Shown piece after piece: positions 45,429 to 53,330 of a DNA stretch of 64,000 nt (position 1 is its first letter; each line of letters starts with the position of its first letter). The notes beneath the pieces are model-generated. The model ran no database searches. It had not been told where the DNA came from and worked only from the letters and a program-made list of their open reading frames with translations. This stretch comes from Geoalkalibacter halelectricus (GTDB lineage: Bacteria; Desulfobacterota; Desulfuromonadia; Desulfuromonadales; Geoalkalibacteraceae), in the NCBI RefSeq assembly GCF_025263685.1, contig NZ_CP092109.1:3163001-3227000 (forward strand). The letters run 5' to 3'. A program made the translations under genes and the position numbers.

Positions 45429-45433
45429 TGTTC

Positions 45434-45462
45434 AAAAAAAACGGGGGACGCTGTTTCCCCGT
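45434..45462 (-). terminator. Rho-independent terminator of tex
   Basis: On the minus strand, ACGGGG pairs with CCCCGT around a 10-nt loop, followed by a T-run (plus-strand A-run 45434-45441). Confidence 0.75.
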
Positions 45463-45586
45463 CAACTAAAATACATCTTTAAAGAGGTTGGGATTTGAAA
45501 GGCCGGTGGTGAGCAAACTGATGAGTGGCAAATCGACAGGATTAAGCAACTAATCAACAACGTCCCCTGCAAGCTGGTGTCGCAGT

Positions 45587-47887
45587 TTACCGCTTCACTC
45601 GAAAGCCTGATTTTTCCAGGGCCGCGGCCAAGTCGGTCGTGGGGTTCGAGGCAGAGGTTTTTTGTTTTTTGCCCGACGCTTCTCGCGGCACCGGAGATCC
45701 TTCCGTCTTCCCCTCCGCCTTGATCTCGCCCTTGCGCATGGTCAGGGCAATGCGCTTGCGTTGGGCATCGACCTCCAACACCCGCACCTGGACCTGCTGA
45801 CCGACCCTGACCACCTCGTTGGGATCCTTGACGAAGCGATCGGCCAACTGGCTGACGTGCACCAGTCCGTCCTGGTGGACGCCGATGTCGACGAAGGCGC
45901 CGAAGGCGGCGACATTGGTGACGATGCCGTTGAGGCTCATGCCCACCTTGAGATCACCGATCTCCATGACGTCCTCGCGAAACCCGGCGGCGACGAAACT
46001 CTCGCGGGGGTCGCGCCCCGGCTTTTTCAGCTCGGCCAGAATGTCGCGCAGGGTCGGCAGGCCCACATCGCCGGCCACATAGCGGTTGATGTCGATTTGT
46101 TCGAGCAGCCCCGGTTGGGCGATGAGCGCCGCGACATTGACACCGGCGTCCCGGGCCATGCGCTCCACCAACGTGTAGCGCTCGGGATGCACGGCGGTGT
46201 TGTCGAGGAGCTGGGCGCCGCCACGGATACGCAGGAACCCGGCCGCCTGCTCGAAGGCTTTCTTGCCGAAGCGCGGCACCTTGAGCAGTTGCTTGCGCTC
46301 GCTGAAGGCGCCCTGCGCGTCGCGATACTCGACGATGGCCTTGGCCAGGGCGGGGCCGATGCCCGAGACAACGCCGAGCAGCGCCCAGCTGGCGGTATTG
46401 AGATCGACGCCGACGTAGTTGACGCAGGATTCCACCACCTGATCCAGGGCTTTTTTCAGGGCACCCTGGCCGACGTCGTGCTGATACTGGCCGACGCCGA
46501 TGCTCTTGGGGTCGACCTTGACCAACTCCGCCAGGGGATCCTGCAGGCGCCGGGCGATGGAAATGGCGCCGCGCACGGTGAGATCCAGTTCGGGAAATTC
46601 CTCGCGGGCGATGTCGGAGGCCGAATAGACGCTGGCGCCCGCCTCGCTCACCATCACCACCGGCAATTTCAGGCCGCGCTCCTTGAGGCAGGCGCGCGCG
46701 AACTGCTCCATCTCCCGGCCGGCGGTGCCGTTGCCGATGGCCAGCATCTCGATGCGGTGCTGCTCCACCAGGCGCAGCAATTCCTGCTTGGCCGTATCCA
46801 CCCGCCCGCCGCCGGTATGGGGATAGATGGTGAGGTGTTCGAGGAAGCGTCCGGTTTCATCCACCGCCGCCAGCTTGGAGCCGGTGCGCAGGCCGGGGTC
46901 GACGCCCAGCACCCGGCGGCTGCCCGCCGGCGCGGCGAGCAGGAGGTGGCGCAGGTTTTCGGAGAAGATGCGAATCGCCTCCTCATCGGCCTGGTCCTTG
47001 GCCTGGCGCCGCAGTTCCACCTCGATGGAAGGAGCGATGAGACGGCCGTAGGCATCGGCAATGATTTCCTGCAGCCATTCCCGGCAGGGGCTGGCCTTGG
47101 GCAGCAGCAGTTGCGCGAGGCGACCGAGAATCTCCGCCTCGGGCGCTTCGATTGCCAGGCGCAGGATCTCTTCCTTCTCGCCACGCAGCATGGCCAGCAA
47201 ACGATGCGAGGGGATGGTTTTGAGCGCCTCGCTGAAAACGTAGTACATCTCGTACTTGCTGACCGCCCCCTCCTTGCCACGCTGCGGCTGGGAACGCAGC
47301 ACGCCCTGCTCCCAGGTAAGCCGGCGCACCAGGGCGCGCGCTTCGGCGGCTTCGGCGAAGCGCTCGGCGAGGATAAAACCCGCGCCCGCCAGGGCGGCCG
47401 TCTGGTCGGCGACGCCCCGCTCCGGGTCGACATAGGCCACCGCCAACTGGTTGAGATCAATCCCCGCGCCCAGAGCCTGAAAAATCGCGTCGGCCAACGG
47501 CTCCAGGCCCTGCTCCCGGGCGATGGTCGCCTTGGTACGGCGCTTGGGCTTGAAGGGCAGATAGAGATCCTCCAGCTCGGTCTTCTGCCGACAGCCGAGG
47601 ATACGCGCCTGCAGCTCGGCGGTGAGCTTGCCCTGCTCTTCGATGGATTTGAGCACCGCGCGGCGCCGCTCGTCGAGCTCCTTGAAATAACCCAGACGCT
47701 CCTCGATGAGGCGGATTTGCACCTCGTCGAGTTCTCCGGTGGCTTCCTTGCGGTACCGGGCGATGAAAGGCACCGTGGCCCCGCCTTCGAGCAGGGCGAC
47801 GGTCGGCTCGATCTGCCGGGGCCGCAGGCCGGTGTCCTGCTGCAGGAGGGAAATAAAATCTGTTGCCGATGGTTGATTCATGGACAT
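45587..47887 (-). CDS. tex: Tex family RNA-binding transcription accessory protein
   Basis: About 766 residues from ATG 47887 (MSMNQPSATDF); TTG 47896 and ATG 47881 are alternatives. Domains in order: N-terminal helical Tex domain, YqgF-like RNase H fold (RVLGVDPGLRTGSKLAAVD at about 330-345), helix-hairpin-helix region (VVSGIGPALAKAIVEYRD), and an S1 RNA-binding domain (GIVTNVAAFGAFVDIGVHQDGLVHVSQL) near 645-715. The last residues are basic and rich in Ser/Lys. A widely conserved nucleic-acid-binding factor. Single-gene unit; no functional link to the neighbours. Confidence 0.95.
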   Translation of the reverse strand: MSMNQPSATDFISLLQQDTGLRPRQIEPTVALLEGGATVPFIARYRKEATGELDEVQIRLIEERLGYFKELDERRRAVLKSIEEQGKLTAELQARILGCRQKTELEDLYLPFKPKRRTKATIAREQGLEPLADAIFQALGAGIDLNQLAVAYVDPERGVADQTAALAGAGFILAERFAEAAEARALVRRLTWEQGVLRSQPQRGKEGAVSKYEMYYVFSEALKTIPSHRLLAMLRGEKEEILRLAIEAPEAEILGRLAQLLLPKASPCREWLQEIIADAYGRLIAPSIEVELRRQAKDQADEEAIRIFSENLRHLLLAAPAGSRRVLGVDPGLRTGSKLAAVDETGRFLEHLTIYPHTGGGRVDTAKQELLRLVEQHRIEMLAIGNGTAGREMEQFARACLKERGLKLPVVMVSEAGASVYSASDIAREEFPELDLTVRGAISIARRLQDPLAELVKVDPKSIGVGQYQHDVGQGALKKALDQVVESCVNYVGVDLNTASWALLGVVSGIGPALAKAIVEYRDAQGAFSERKQLLKVPRFGKKAFEQAAGFLRIRGGAQLLDNTAVHPERYTLVERMARDAGVNVAALIAQPGLLEQIDINRYVAGDVGLPTLRDILAELKKPGRDPRESFVAAGFREDVMEIGDLKVGMSLNGIVTNVAAFGAFVDIGVHQDGLVHVSQLADRFVKDPNEVVRVGQQVQVRVLEVDAQRKRIALTMRKGEIKAEGKTEGSPVPREASGKKQKTSASNPTTDLAAALEKSGFRVKR

Positions 47888-47961
47888 TCTTGCCAAACCC
47901 TTAGGATTGATTGGGTGGTTTCCTTATCTGACACCAGGCACGTTCAGCAAAAGGCCGACCC

Positions 47962-48000
47962 GGCCAGGGGCGGCGAAAATCGCCCCTTGTCATGGGCCGG
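47962..48000. repeat. Second copy of the palindromic repeat family
   Basis: About 35 bp closely similar to 19418-19452, centred on GGCGAAAATCGCC. It lies between the NUDIX and tex genes. Confidence 0.5.
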
Positions 48001-48498
48001 CTAACCCCCCTTCCCCCGCTCGGCGAAAAATCGCGCGGCGATCTCGGTGTGCATGATAAACCCCAACTCGGTGGGTTTTTCAATGATAACAACTTCCTCG
48101 GTTTCCTCCGAGGAAAAAGGTTTGAAACAGTCGCTGGGACGCGGCGCGGCCAGGCCGAAGACCACCAGGGTGCCGTCGAGACCGTTCATCACGTCGTAGA
48201 GGCGCAGCTCTGCGCTGGAGACTTCGATGCCGGTCTCCTCGAAGGCCTCGCGGCTGGCGGCCTGCTGCCAGGTTTCGCCGTAATCGATGTAGCCCCCGGG
48301 CAGGGTGAGGGTGCCCTTGCGCGGCTCGGTGTTGCGACGGATCACCACCAGCCCGGCGCCGACAGGCAGCAGCACCACCGCCACGGGCAGGGGATTGAGA
48401 TAACTGGTGTGGCCGCAGGCGCGGCACAGGCGCGGCCAGGGCTGGTCGGGAAAAAAACGACTGCCGCACCAGGAGCAATGGGAATGAAGTTCGCTCAT
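48001..48498 (-). CDS. NUDIX hydrolase with an N-terminal zinc ribbon
   Basis: 165 residues. A zinc ribbon (CSWCG ... CRACG, residues 8-28) precedes a NUDIX domain with the full box GGYIDYGETWQQAASREAFEETG. Resembles NudC/ADP-ribose pyrophosphatase-type enzymes that cleave nucleoside diphosphate-linked compounds. Exact substrate unknown. It is divergent from the mft operon. Confidence 0.88.
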   Translation of the reverse strand: MSELHSHCSWCGSRFFPDQPWPRLCRACGHTSYLNPLPVAVVLLPVGAGLVVIRRNTEPRKGTLTLPGGYIDYGETWQQAASREAFEETGIEVSSAELRLYDVMNGLDGTLVVFGLAAPRPSDCFKPFSSEETEEVVIIEKPTELGFIMHTEIAARFFAERGKGG

Positions 48499-48575
48499 GA
48501 AGTTTCCCTTCCGCTATCGAGAGCCTCACCGAATTCTGCAAAACATCGGTTTATGCTTTTGTAGACAATCGCCAT

Positions 48576-48596
48576 GGTGTAGATTTTTTCTACACC
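48576..48596. promoter_or_regulatory. 8-5-8 dyad upstream of the mft promoter
   Basis: GGTGTAGA, TTTTT, TCTACACC: perfect dyad 126 bp before the -24 element, in a usual position for a sigma-54 activator site. Confidence 0.5.
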
Positions 48597-48722
48597 GCTT
48601 TCCTTCAAACCCTTATCCAGACCCTCCCCCGCTGCCCTTTTTCTCCACAGTCCCTGAAAAGTTCCGCATCGCAAGCCGCGCACCGCAGCCCTAAGTGCAA
48701 TATATACCATCGTTTTATTCAT

Positions 48723-48738
48723 TGGCATCTGCGTTGCA
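48723..48738 (+). promoter_or_regulatory. Sigma-54 promoter of the mycofactocin operon
   Basis: TGGCAT, 5 nt, TTGCA: one mismatch to the consensus. Predicted start near 48750, 56 bp before mftA. Confidence 0.82.
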
Positions 48739-48805
48739 ATAACTGTGGCAACACAGACGATGCATTGCGCATTGATCCACAAACCGCAGCAAAGGAGAGA
48801 TAACA

Positions 48806-48913
48806 ATGGAAGTTGAACAGATCAATACCGAGGCATGCACGGAAGAACCGGAGATCCTTGAGGAGATCCAGGTCGAGGAACTCGCCATCGACGGCATCTG
48901 CGGAGTCTACTGA
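48806..48913 (+). CDS. mftA: Mycofactocin precursor peptide MftA
   Basis: 35-residue peptide, Glu-rich, ending IDGICGVY. The C-terminal IDGxCGVY is the signature of MftA, whose last Val-Tyr is decarboxylated and cross-linked by MftC to become the redox-active core. Start behind AAAGGAGAGATAAC. A second Cys (Cys11) is present in the leader, besides the core Cys32. The gene ends 1 bp before mftB, with MftC coming next, the standard mftABC order. The family is best known from Actinobacteria. Confidence 0.93.
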   Translation: MEVEQINTEACTEEPEILEEIQVEELAIDGICGVY

Positions 48914-48914
48914 G

Positions 48915-49172
48915 ATGGCGGCGGCAGGCATTCAGCTGCATCCCGCCTGCCGCGTGAGGCAAGAGGGGTTCGGCCTCCTGTTTTACGATTCCAGGGGGCC
49001 GCGCCTTCTCTTCGCCGCGACCGGCGGCCTGCTGCCCGCCGACTTCTTCAGCGAAGTCCGCGGGCGCGCGGAACTGCCGGCGGATCTTTCGCGCGGCCAG
49101 CACCAAGCCCTGGGCAAACTCGTCCAGCAACTTCTCGACAAAGGATTTCTGCGTGAGCAACCGATTTGTTGA
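48915..49172 (+). CDS. mftB: MftB, peptide-binding chaperone of mycofactocin synthesis
   Basis: 85 residues. Small PqqD-like (RRE) protein that binds MftA and hands it to the radical SAM enzyme. The start RVRQEGFGLLFYDSRGPRLLFA is typical of the beta-sheet part. Its position between mftA and mftC, with a 20-bp overlap into mftC, supports the call. Confidence 0.87.
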   Translation: MAAAGIQLHPACRVRQEGFGLLFYDSRGPRLLFAATGGLLPADFFSEVRGRAELPADLSRGQHQALGKLVQQLLDKGFLREQPIC

Positions 49173-50196
49173 AATGGGACTGCGCGCCCCGGTCAACCTG
49201 ACCTGGGAAGTGACCTACGCGTGCAACCTGCGCTGCACCCATTGCCTGTCCGCCTCGGGCGAACCGGCGGCGGACGAGCTGACCACCGCCGAGGCCCTCG
49301 ACCTGGTGGAGCAGATGCACCAGGCCCGCGTCTTCCAGATCAATTTCGGCGGCGGCGAGCCCTTCATGCGCCCCGATTTCGAGGAAATTCTCGATGCCTG
49401 CCACGCGCGCGGCATCATGACCTGCATTTCCACCAACGGCACCCTGCTCGACGCCGAGTTGGTGGAGCGCCTCTCGCGCACCCGGCTGGTGGCCATTCAG
49501 GTGAGCCTCGACGGAGCCGAAAAGAGCACCTGCGAGGCGATCCGTGGCACAGGCACCTACGATGATGCCCTCAAGGCTCTGCGCCTGCTGGCGAAAAGCC
49601 CCATCCCGACCAGCATCAACACGGTGCTCACCCGGCAGAATGCGCAGGAAATCCCCGCCATGTACGATCTTGCCGAGCAACTGGGCGTAACCCTGCGCGT
49701 CAGCCGCTTTCGCCCGTCGGGGCGCGGCAGCGACAACTGGGAATCCCTGCGCCCCTCGCCCCAGCAACTGATTGATTTTTCCGCCTGGCTGGAGAGCCGC
49801 GGCGACGTGCGCACCGGCGACAGTTTCTTCTCCCTGACCGCCCAGGAGCGCCAGGGACTGGGCCTCAACCTGTGCGGCGCGGCCAAGCTGACCTGCTGCG
49901 TCGGCCCCACGGGCAAGGTCTACCCCTGCGCCTTCATGCAGCTCGACGCCTTCGAGGCCGGGTCGCTGCGCAGCGAGAGGTTCCAGTACATCTGGGAGAG
50001 CGCGGAGATTTTCGCCTCCCTGCGCGGCCTGCGCATCCATTCCTGCGAGGACTGCAAGCGCTTCGACCAGTGCCACGGCGGCTGCCCGGCGGTGGCCTAT
50101 CACCTCAAGAACGACATCGAGGGCGGCGACCCCGAATGTCTGGAGCGCTGCGTGACCTCGATTGCCGAGGAAAACCAGAAGGCGTCGGCGGCTTAA
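49153..50196 (+). CDS. mftC: MftC, radical SAM/SPASM maturase of mycofactocin
   Basis: 347 residues from a GTG start overlapping mftB. SAM cluster CNLRCTHC, then NFGGGEPF. C-terminal SPASM Cys: CCVGPTGKVYPC, CEDCKRFDQCHGGC and a final ECLERC, enough for two auxiliary clusters. MftC decarboxylates the C-terminal Tyr of MftA and forms the Val-Tyr carbon-carbon link. The direct context of MftA and MftB makes this assignment strong. Confidence 0.93.
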   Translation: MSNRFVEMGLRAPVNLTWEVTYACNLRCTHCLSASGEPAADELTTAEALDLVEQMHQARVFQINFGGGEPFMRPDFEEILDACHARGIMTCISTNGTLLDAELVERLSRTRLVAIQVSLDGAEKSTCEAIRGTGTYDDALKALRLLAKSPIPTSINTVLTRQNAQEIPAMYDLAEQLGVTLRVSRFRPSGRGSDNWESLRPSPQQLIDFSAWLESRGDVRTGDSFFSLTAQERQGLGLNLCGAAKLTCCVGPTGKVYPCAFMQLDAFEAGSLRSERFQYIWESAEIFASLRGLRIHSCEDCKRFDQCHGGCPAVAYHLKNDIEGGDPECLERCVTSIAEENQKASAA

Positions 50197-50210
50197 AAAA
50201 TCTTTTTTAC

Positions 50211-50324
50211 CGCCCGTTCGCCTCGCTCACTGGAGATCGCGAAGAACACTGAGAAATTCAGAGAAAAAATTCTATTTGTTTTCTCAGCGAACTCAGCGCC
50301 CTCTGCGGTGAAACGAATTTAAAA
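50211..50324. repeat. Dispersed palindromic repeat between mftC and the OYE gene
   Basis: The type with CTGCGGTGAAACG at one end and CTGAGAAA/TTTCTCAG in the centre. A related copy is at 60325-60437. Such elements are common between genes in many genomes. Confidence 0.55.
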
Positions 50325-50340
50325 GCCAGGAGCCTAAACC

Positions 50341-52302
50341 ATGATGTTCGAATACCTGTTCTCGCCCATCAAACTCGGCCAGGTGGAGCTGAAAAACCGC
50401 ATCTCCTTTCAGCCGCATCTGACCAATTTCGCCGAGCACTGCATGCCCAGCGAGCGTCACATGTATTACTGGGGCGAGCGGGCCAAGGGCGGCGCGGGCC
50501 TGATCATCACCGAAGAGATGAGCGTGCACCCCACGGACACCGCCTACGAAAAGCTGGTGGAGGCCTTCCATCCCGAGGTCATTCCCGGCTTCCGCAAGAT
50601 CACCGACTACGTGCACCAGTACGACGCCAAGATCTTCTGCCAGCTCAACCACAACGGCCAGCAGTGCGACGGCAGCATCTCGCGCCTGCCGGTGTGGGCT
50701 CCGAGCCCCATGCCCGACGTCCTGTTCCGCGAGACGCCCAAGGAGATGGAACCCGAGGACATCGAGGAGGTCTGCCGCTACTTCGCCAAGAGCGCGGTGC
50801 ATGTGCGCGAGGGCGGCTTCGACGGCGTGGAGCTGCAGTTCGGCCATTCGAGCCTGGCGCGCCAGTTCCTCTCGCCTCTGACCAACTTCCGCTCCGATGA
50901 ATTCGGCGGCAGCCTGGAAAACCGCATGCGCGCGCCCCTCATGTTCATCGAGGCGGTGCGCAAGGCGGTGGGCAAGGATTTCACCCTCGGCATCCGCCTG
51001 TGCGCCGACGAGATGATCCCCGGCGGCCTCGATCTCGGTCAGATTCAGGAAATCGGCGCCAAATTCGAGGCCTCGGGCCTCATCGACTTCATGGACCTCT
51101 CCATCGCCACTTTCTACAACCTCTATCTGGTGGAAGGTTCCATGCATACGCCCCTAGGCTACACCATACCCCTGGCGGCGGGGATGCGCGAAAAGCTCAA
51201 GCTGCCGGTGTTCTGCACCGGACGCATCAACGATCCGGTCATGGCCGAAAAGGTGCTGGCCAACGGCCAATCCGACATGATCGGCATGTGCCGCGCCCTG
51301 ATCTGCGATCCTTTTTTACCGAAAAAGGCCTTCGAAGGCCGCCTCGAGGACATCCGCTACTGCGTCGGCGACAATCAGGGCTGCATCGGCCGCATGGGCA
51401 TCAACCGCACCCTGGGCTGCATCCAGAACCCCGCCGTGGGCCTGGAGAAGGAATGGGGCGAAGGCACCCTCAAGCCCGCGCCGGTGAAGAAAAAGGTGAT
51501 GGTGGTGGGCGGCGGTCCCGCCGGCCTGTGGGCGGCGAAGATGGCCGGGCGACGCGGCCATCAGGTCGATCTCCATGATCGCAATGAAAACCTCGGCGGC
51601 CAGGTGCTCACCGCCATGAAGGGCGCCGGCCGCGACGAGTTCGGCGTCATCATTCGCAATGAAAAGGACCAGGTCGACAAAGCCGGAGTCAAAGTCCACC
51701 TACAAAGCCAATTGACCCCCGAGGAGATTCTCAAGGCCAACCCCGACGTGGTGGTGGTGGCCACCGGCAGCCAGCCCAAGAGCCATCCGGTGGGCGGCGC
51801 CGACGGTCCGGCGGTGTTCAACGTCTGGCAGGTCCTCGACGGCAAGCCGGAGTTGGGCGACAAGGTGTGCCTCATCGACTACGATGGCCACCACCGTGCC
51901 TCCGCCACCGCCGAGCGCCTCGCCGACCTGGGCAAGACGGTGCACATCATCACCTCAAGCCTGTTCGTCGGCGCCGAACTCGGTCCCACCCAGGATCTCT
52001 ACCTGACCCGCCAGCGCCTGCTGCAAAAGGGCGTGACCTTCACCCCCGACATCGCCGTGATGGAAGTCGGCGGGGAAGCGGGGCAAAAGGAAATCAAGGG
52101 TTTCAACGTCTATTCCAATCAATGGCAGACCTGGGGGCCCTTCGATTCCATCGTCCTGGCCATGGGCCAGCAGGTGGACGCCGACCTGTATTTCGCCCTC
52201 AAGGGCAAGGTCAAGGAGCTCTACCGCATCGGCGACTGCGTGGCGCCGCGCAAGGTCGACATGGCCATCTGGGAAGGCCACAAGACCGGGAGGTCAATCT
52301 GA
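50341..52302 (+). CDS. Mycofactocin-system OYE/FadH-type flavoprotein oxidoreductase
   Basis: 653 residues. An N-terminal FMN-binding TIM barrel of the old yellow enzyme type (about 1-370), an iron-sulfur site, and C-terminal FAD and NAD(P) Rossmann domains (VMVVGGGPAGLWAAK at about 385). This is the FadH/2,4-dienoyl-CoA reductase layout, and a subfamily is known to go with mycofactocin genes. The Fe-S motif keeps FadH spacing (C341-x2-D344-x3-C348-x11-C360), but the second ligand is Asp. It starts after a repeat and overlaps the ETF gene (TGATG). Possibly it exchanges electrons between mycofactocin, or a substrate, and the ETF. Confidence 0.88.
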   Translation: MMFEYLFSPIKLGQVELKNRISFQPHLTNFAEHCMPSERHMYYWGERAKGGAGLIITEEMSVHPTDTAYEKLVEAFHPEVIPGFRKITDYVHQYDAKIFCQLNHNGQQCDGSISRLPVWAPSPMPDVLFRETPKEMEPEDIEEVCRYFAKSAVHVREGGFDGVELQFGHSSLARQFLSPLTNFRSDEFGGSLENRMRAPLMFIEAVRKAVGKDFTLGIRLCADEMIPGGLDLGQIQEIGAKFEASGLIDFMDLSIATFYNLYLVEGSMHTPLGYTIPLAAGMREKLKLPVFCTGRINDPVMAEKVLANGQSDMIGMCRALICDPFLPKKAFEGRLEDIRYCVGDNQGCIGRMGINRTLGCIQNPAVGLEKEWGEGTLKPAPVKKKVMVVGGGPAGLWAAKMAGRRGHQVDLHDRNENLGGQVLTAMKGAGRDEFGVIIRNEKDQVDKAGVKVHLQSQLTPEEILKANPDVVVVATGSQPKSHPVGGADGPAVFNVWQVLDGKPELGDKVCLIDYDGHHRASATAERLADLGKTVHIITSSLFVGAELGPTQDLYLTRQRLLQKGVTFTPDIAVMEVGGEAGQKEIKGFNVYSNQWQTWGPFDSIVLAMGQQVDADLYFALKGKVKELYRIGDCVAPRKVDMAIWEGHKTGRSI

Positions 52303-53330
52303 TGGCGGTGGGCAAATCTCCCCAACCCTTCGCGCCGGGGCCGGTGCTGGCGGTGCTGGACCTGCCCGGCGGCGAACTGGAGGAAATCGGCAAGGGCCTG
52401 CTCAGCGAGGCCTCGCGCCTGGCGAAAAAACTCGACGTGCCCTGGGCGGCCCTGTGCCTGGCCGGCTTCGCCCCCCAGGTTCCCGAGCAGTGCGGCGCCT
52501 ACGGCACCCCCCGCCTGCTGATTCTGCCCGCCGCCGCGGCGGTGGTCGACTCTCCGGATCTTCTGGCGGCGCACATCGCCGAGGCGGCACGCGCCCAGGG
52601 CGCGGGGGTGGTGCTGCTGCCCCACAACGACCTGGGACACAGCCTGGCACCGCTGCTCGCCGCCGCCCTGGCCGGTCCCCTGTTCACCGAGGCCCTGGCC
52701 TGCACCCGTGAAGCCCAGGGCCTGAAACTCACGCGCCACGCCCTGGGCCGCCGGGTACAGGAAGCCTGGTTCTGGGACGGCCAAGGCACCCTGGTACTCA
52801 CCGCGCATCCACGCATTCTGAGCGCGGCGGTGCTGCCCTCCATGCCCCGCACCACGCCCGAGCAGGTGGAATTGAGCGCCCCGCCGAGCACCGCGCCGGG
52901 CAAAACCCGCATCCTCGAGCGCATTCCGCCCGATCCGCAGACCGTCGACGTCTCCGAGGCCGAGGTGATCTTCAGCGCCGGACTCGGCTGCGACCAGGCC
53001 TGCTTCGAGCAGTTGCTCGAACTGTGCAAGCTGCTCAACGTCTCCCTCGGCGTCACCCGCCCGGTCTACGACCTGGGCTGGACGGGTTTCGAGCGCATGG
53101 TCGGGCAGACCGGCAAAACCGTGGCACCGCGCTTCTACCTGGCCCTAGGCATCTCGGGCTCCATGCACCACTTCGGCGGCATCAAGGATTCGCGCCGCAT
53201 CATCAGCCTCAACATCGATCCCAAAGTGCCCATGTTTCCCAATTCGGACGAGGGCTTCGTCGCCGACCTCAATGCGGTCATGCCACTGCTGCTGGAACGG
53301 GTTCGGTCCGCCACCGGAGGTACCGCATGA
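52302..53330 (+). CDS. etfA: Electron transfer flavoprotein alpha-type subunit
   Basis: 342 residues. The C-terminal third has the FAD-binding signature of EtfA/FixB (ALGISGSMHHFGGIKDSRRIISLNIDPKVP ... FPNSDEGFVADL, here cited in parts). The N-terminal half is more divergent. Starts in the stop of the OYE gene and overlaps fixC by ATGA. It pairs with the beta subunit at 54918 and would pass electrons to FixC/FixX. Confidence 0.9.
   Translation: MAVGKSPQPFAPGPVLAVLDLPGGELEEIGKGLLSEASRLAKKLDVPWAALCLAGFAPQVPEQCGAYGTPRLLILPAAAAVVDSPDLLAAHIAEAARAQGAGVVLLPHNDLGHSLAPLLAAALAGPLFTEALACTREAQGLKLTRHALGRRVQEAWFWDGQGTLVLTAHPRILSAAVLPSMPRTTPEQVELSAPPSTAPGKTRILERIPPDPQTVDVSEAEVIFSAGLGCDQACFEQLLELCKLLNVSLGVTRPVYDLGWTGFERMVGQTGKTVAPRFYLALGISGSMHHFGGIKDSRRIISLNIDPKVPMFPNSDEGFVADLNAVMPLLLERVRSATGGTA

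Larger units (their letters stand above)
45256..45586. other. Region upstream of nrfA and downstream of tex
   Basis: 331 bp without a gene. It holds the GATGTAAA direct repeat (45410-45428) on the nrfA side and a minus-strand terminator for tex (45434-45462). A clear sigma-54 or sigma-70 promoter for nrfA could not be picked out by eye. Confidence 0.55.
48499..48805. other. Control region of the mycofactocin operon
   Basis: 307 bp without a gene. Holds an 8-5-8 dyad (48576-48596) with a further TGTAGA copy just before it (about 48560), and a sigma-54 promoter (48723-48738). No other feature seen. Confidence 0.6.

Noticed and set aside
45640-45660. GGGTTCGAGG stretch resembling a tRNA T-arm
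   Set aside because: It lies inside tex and no cloverleaf can be built around it.
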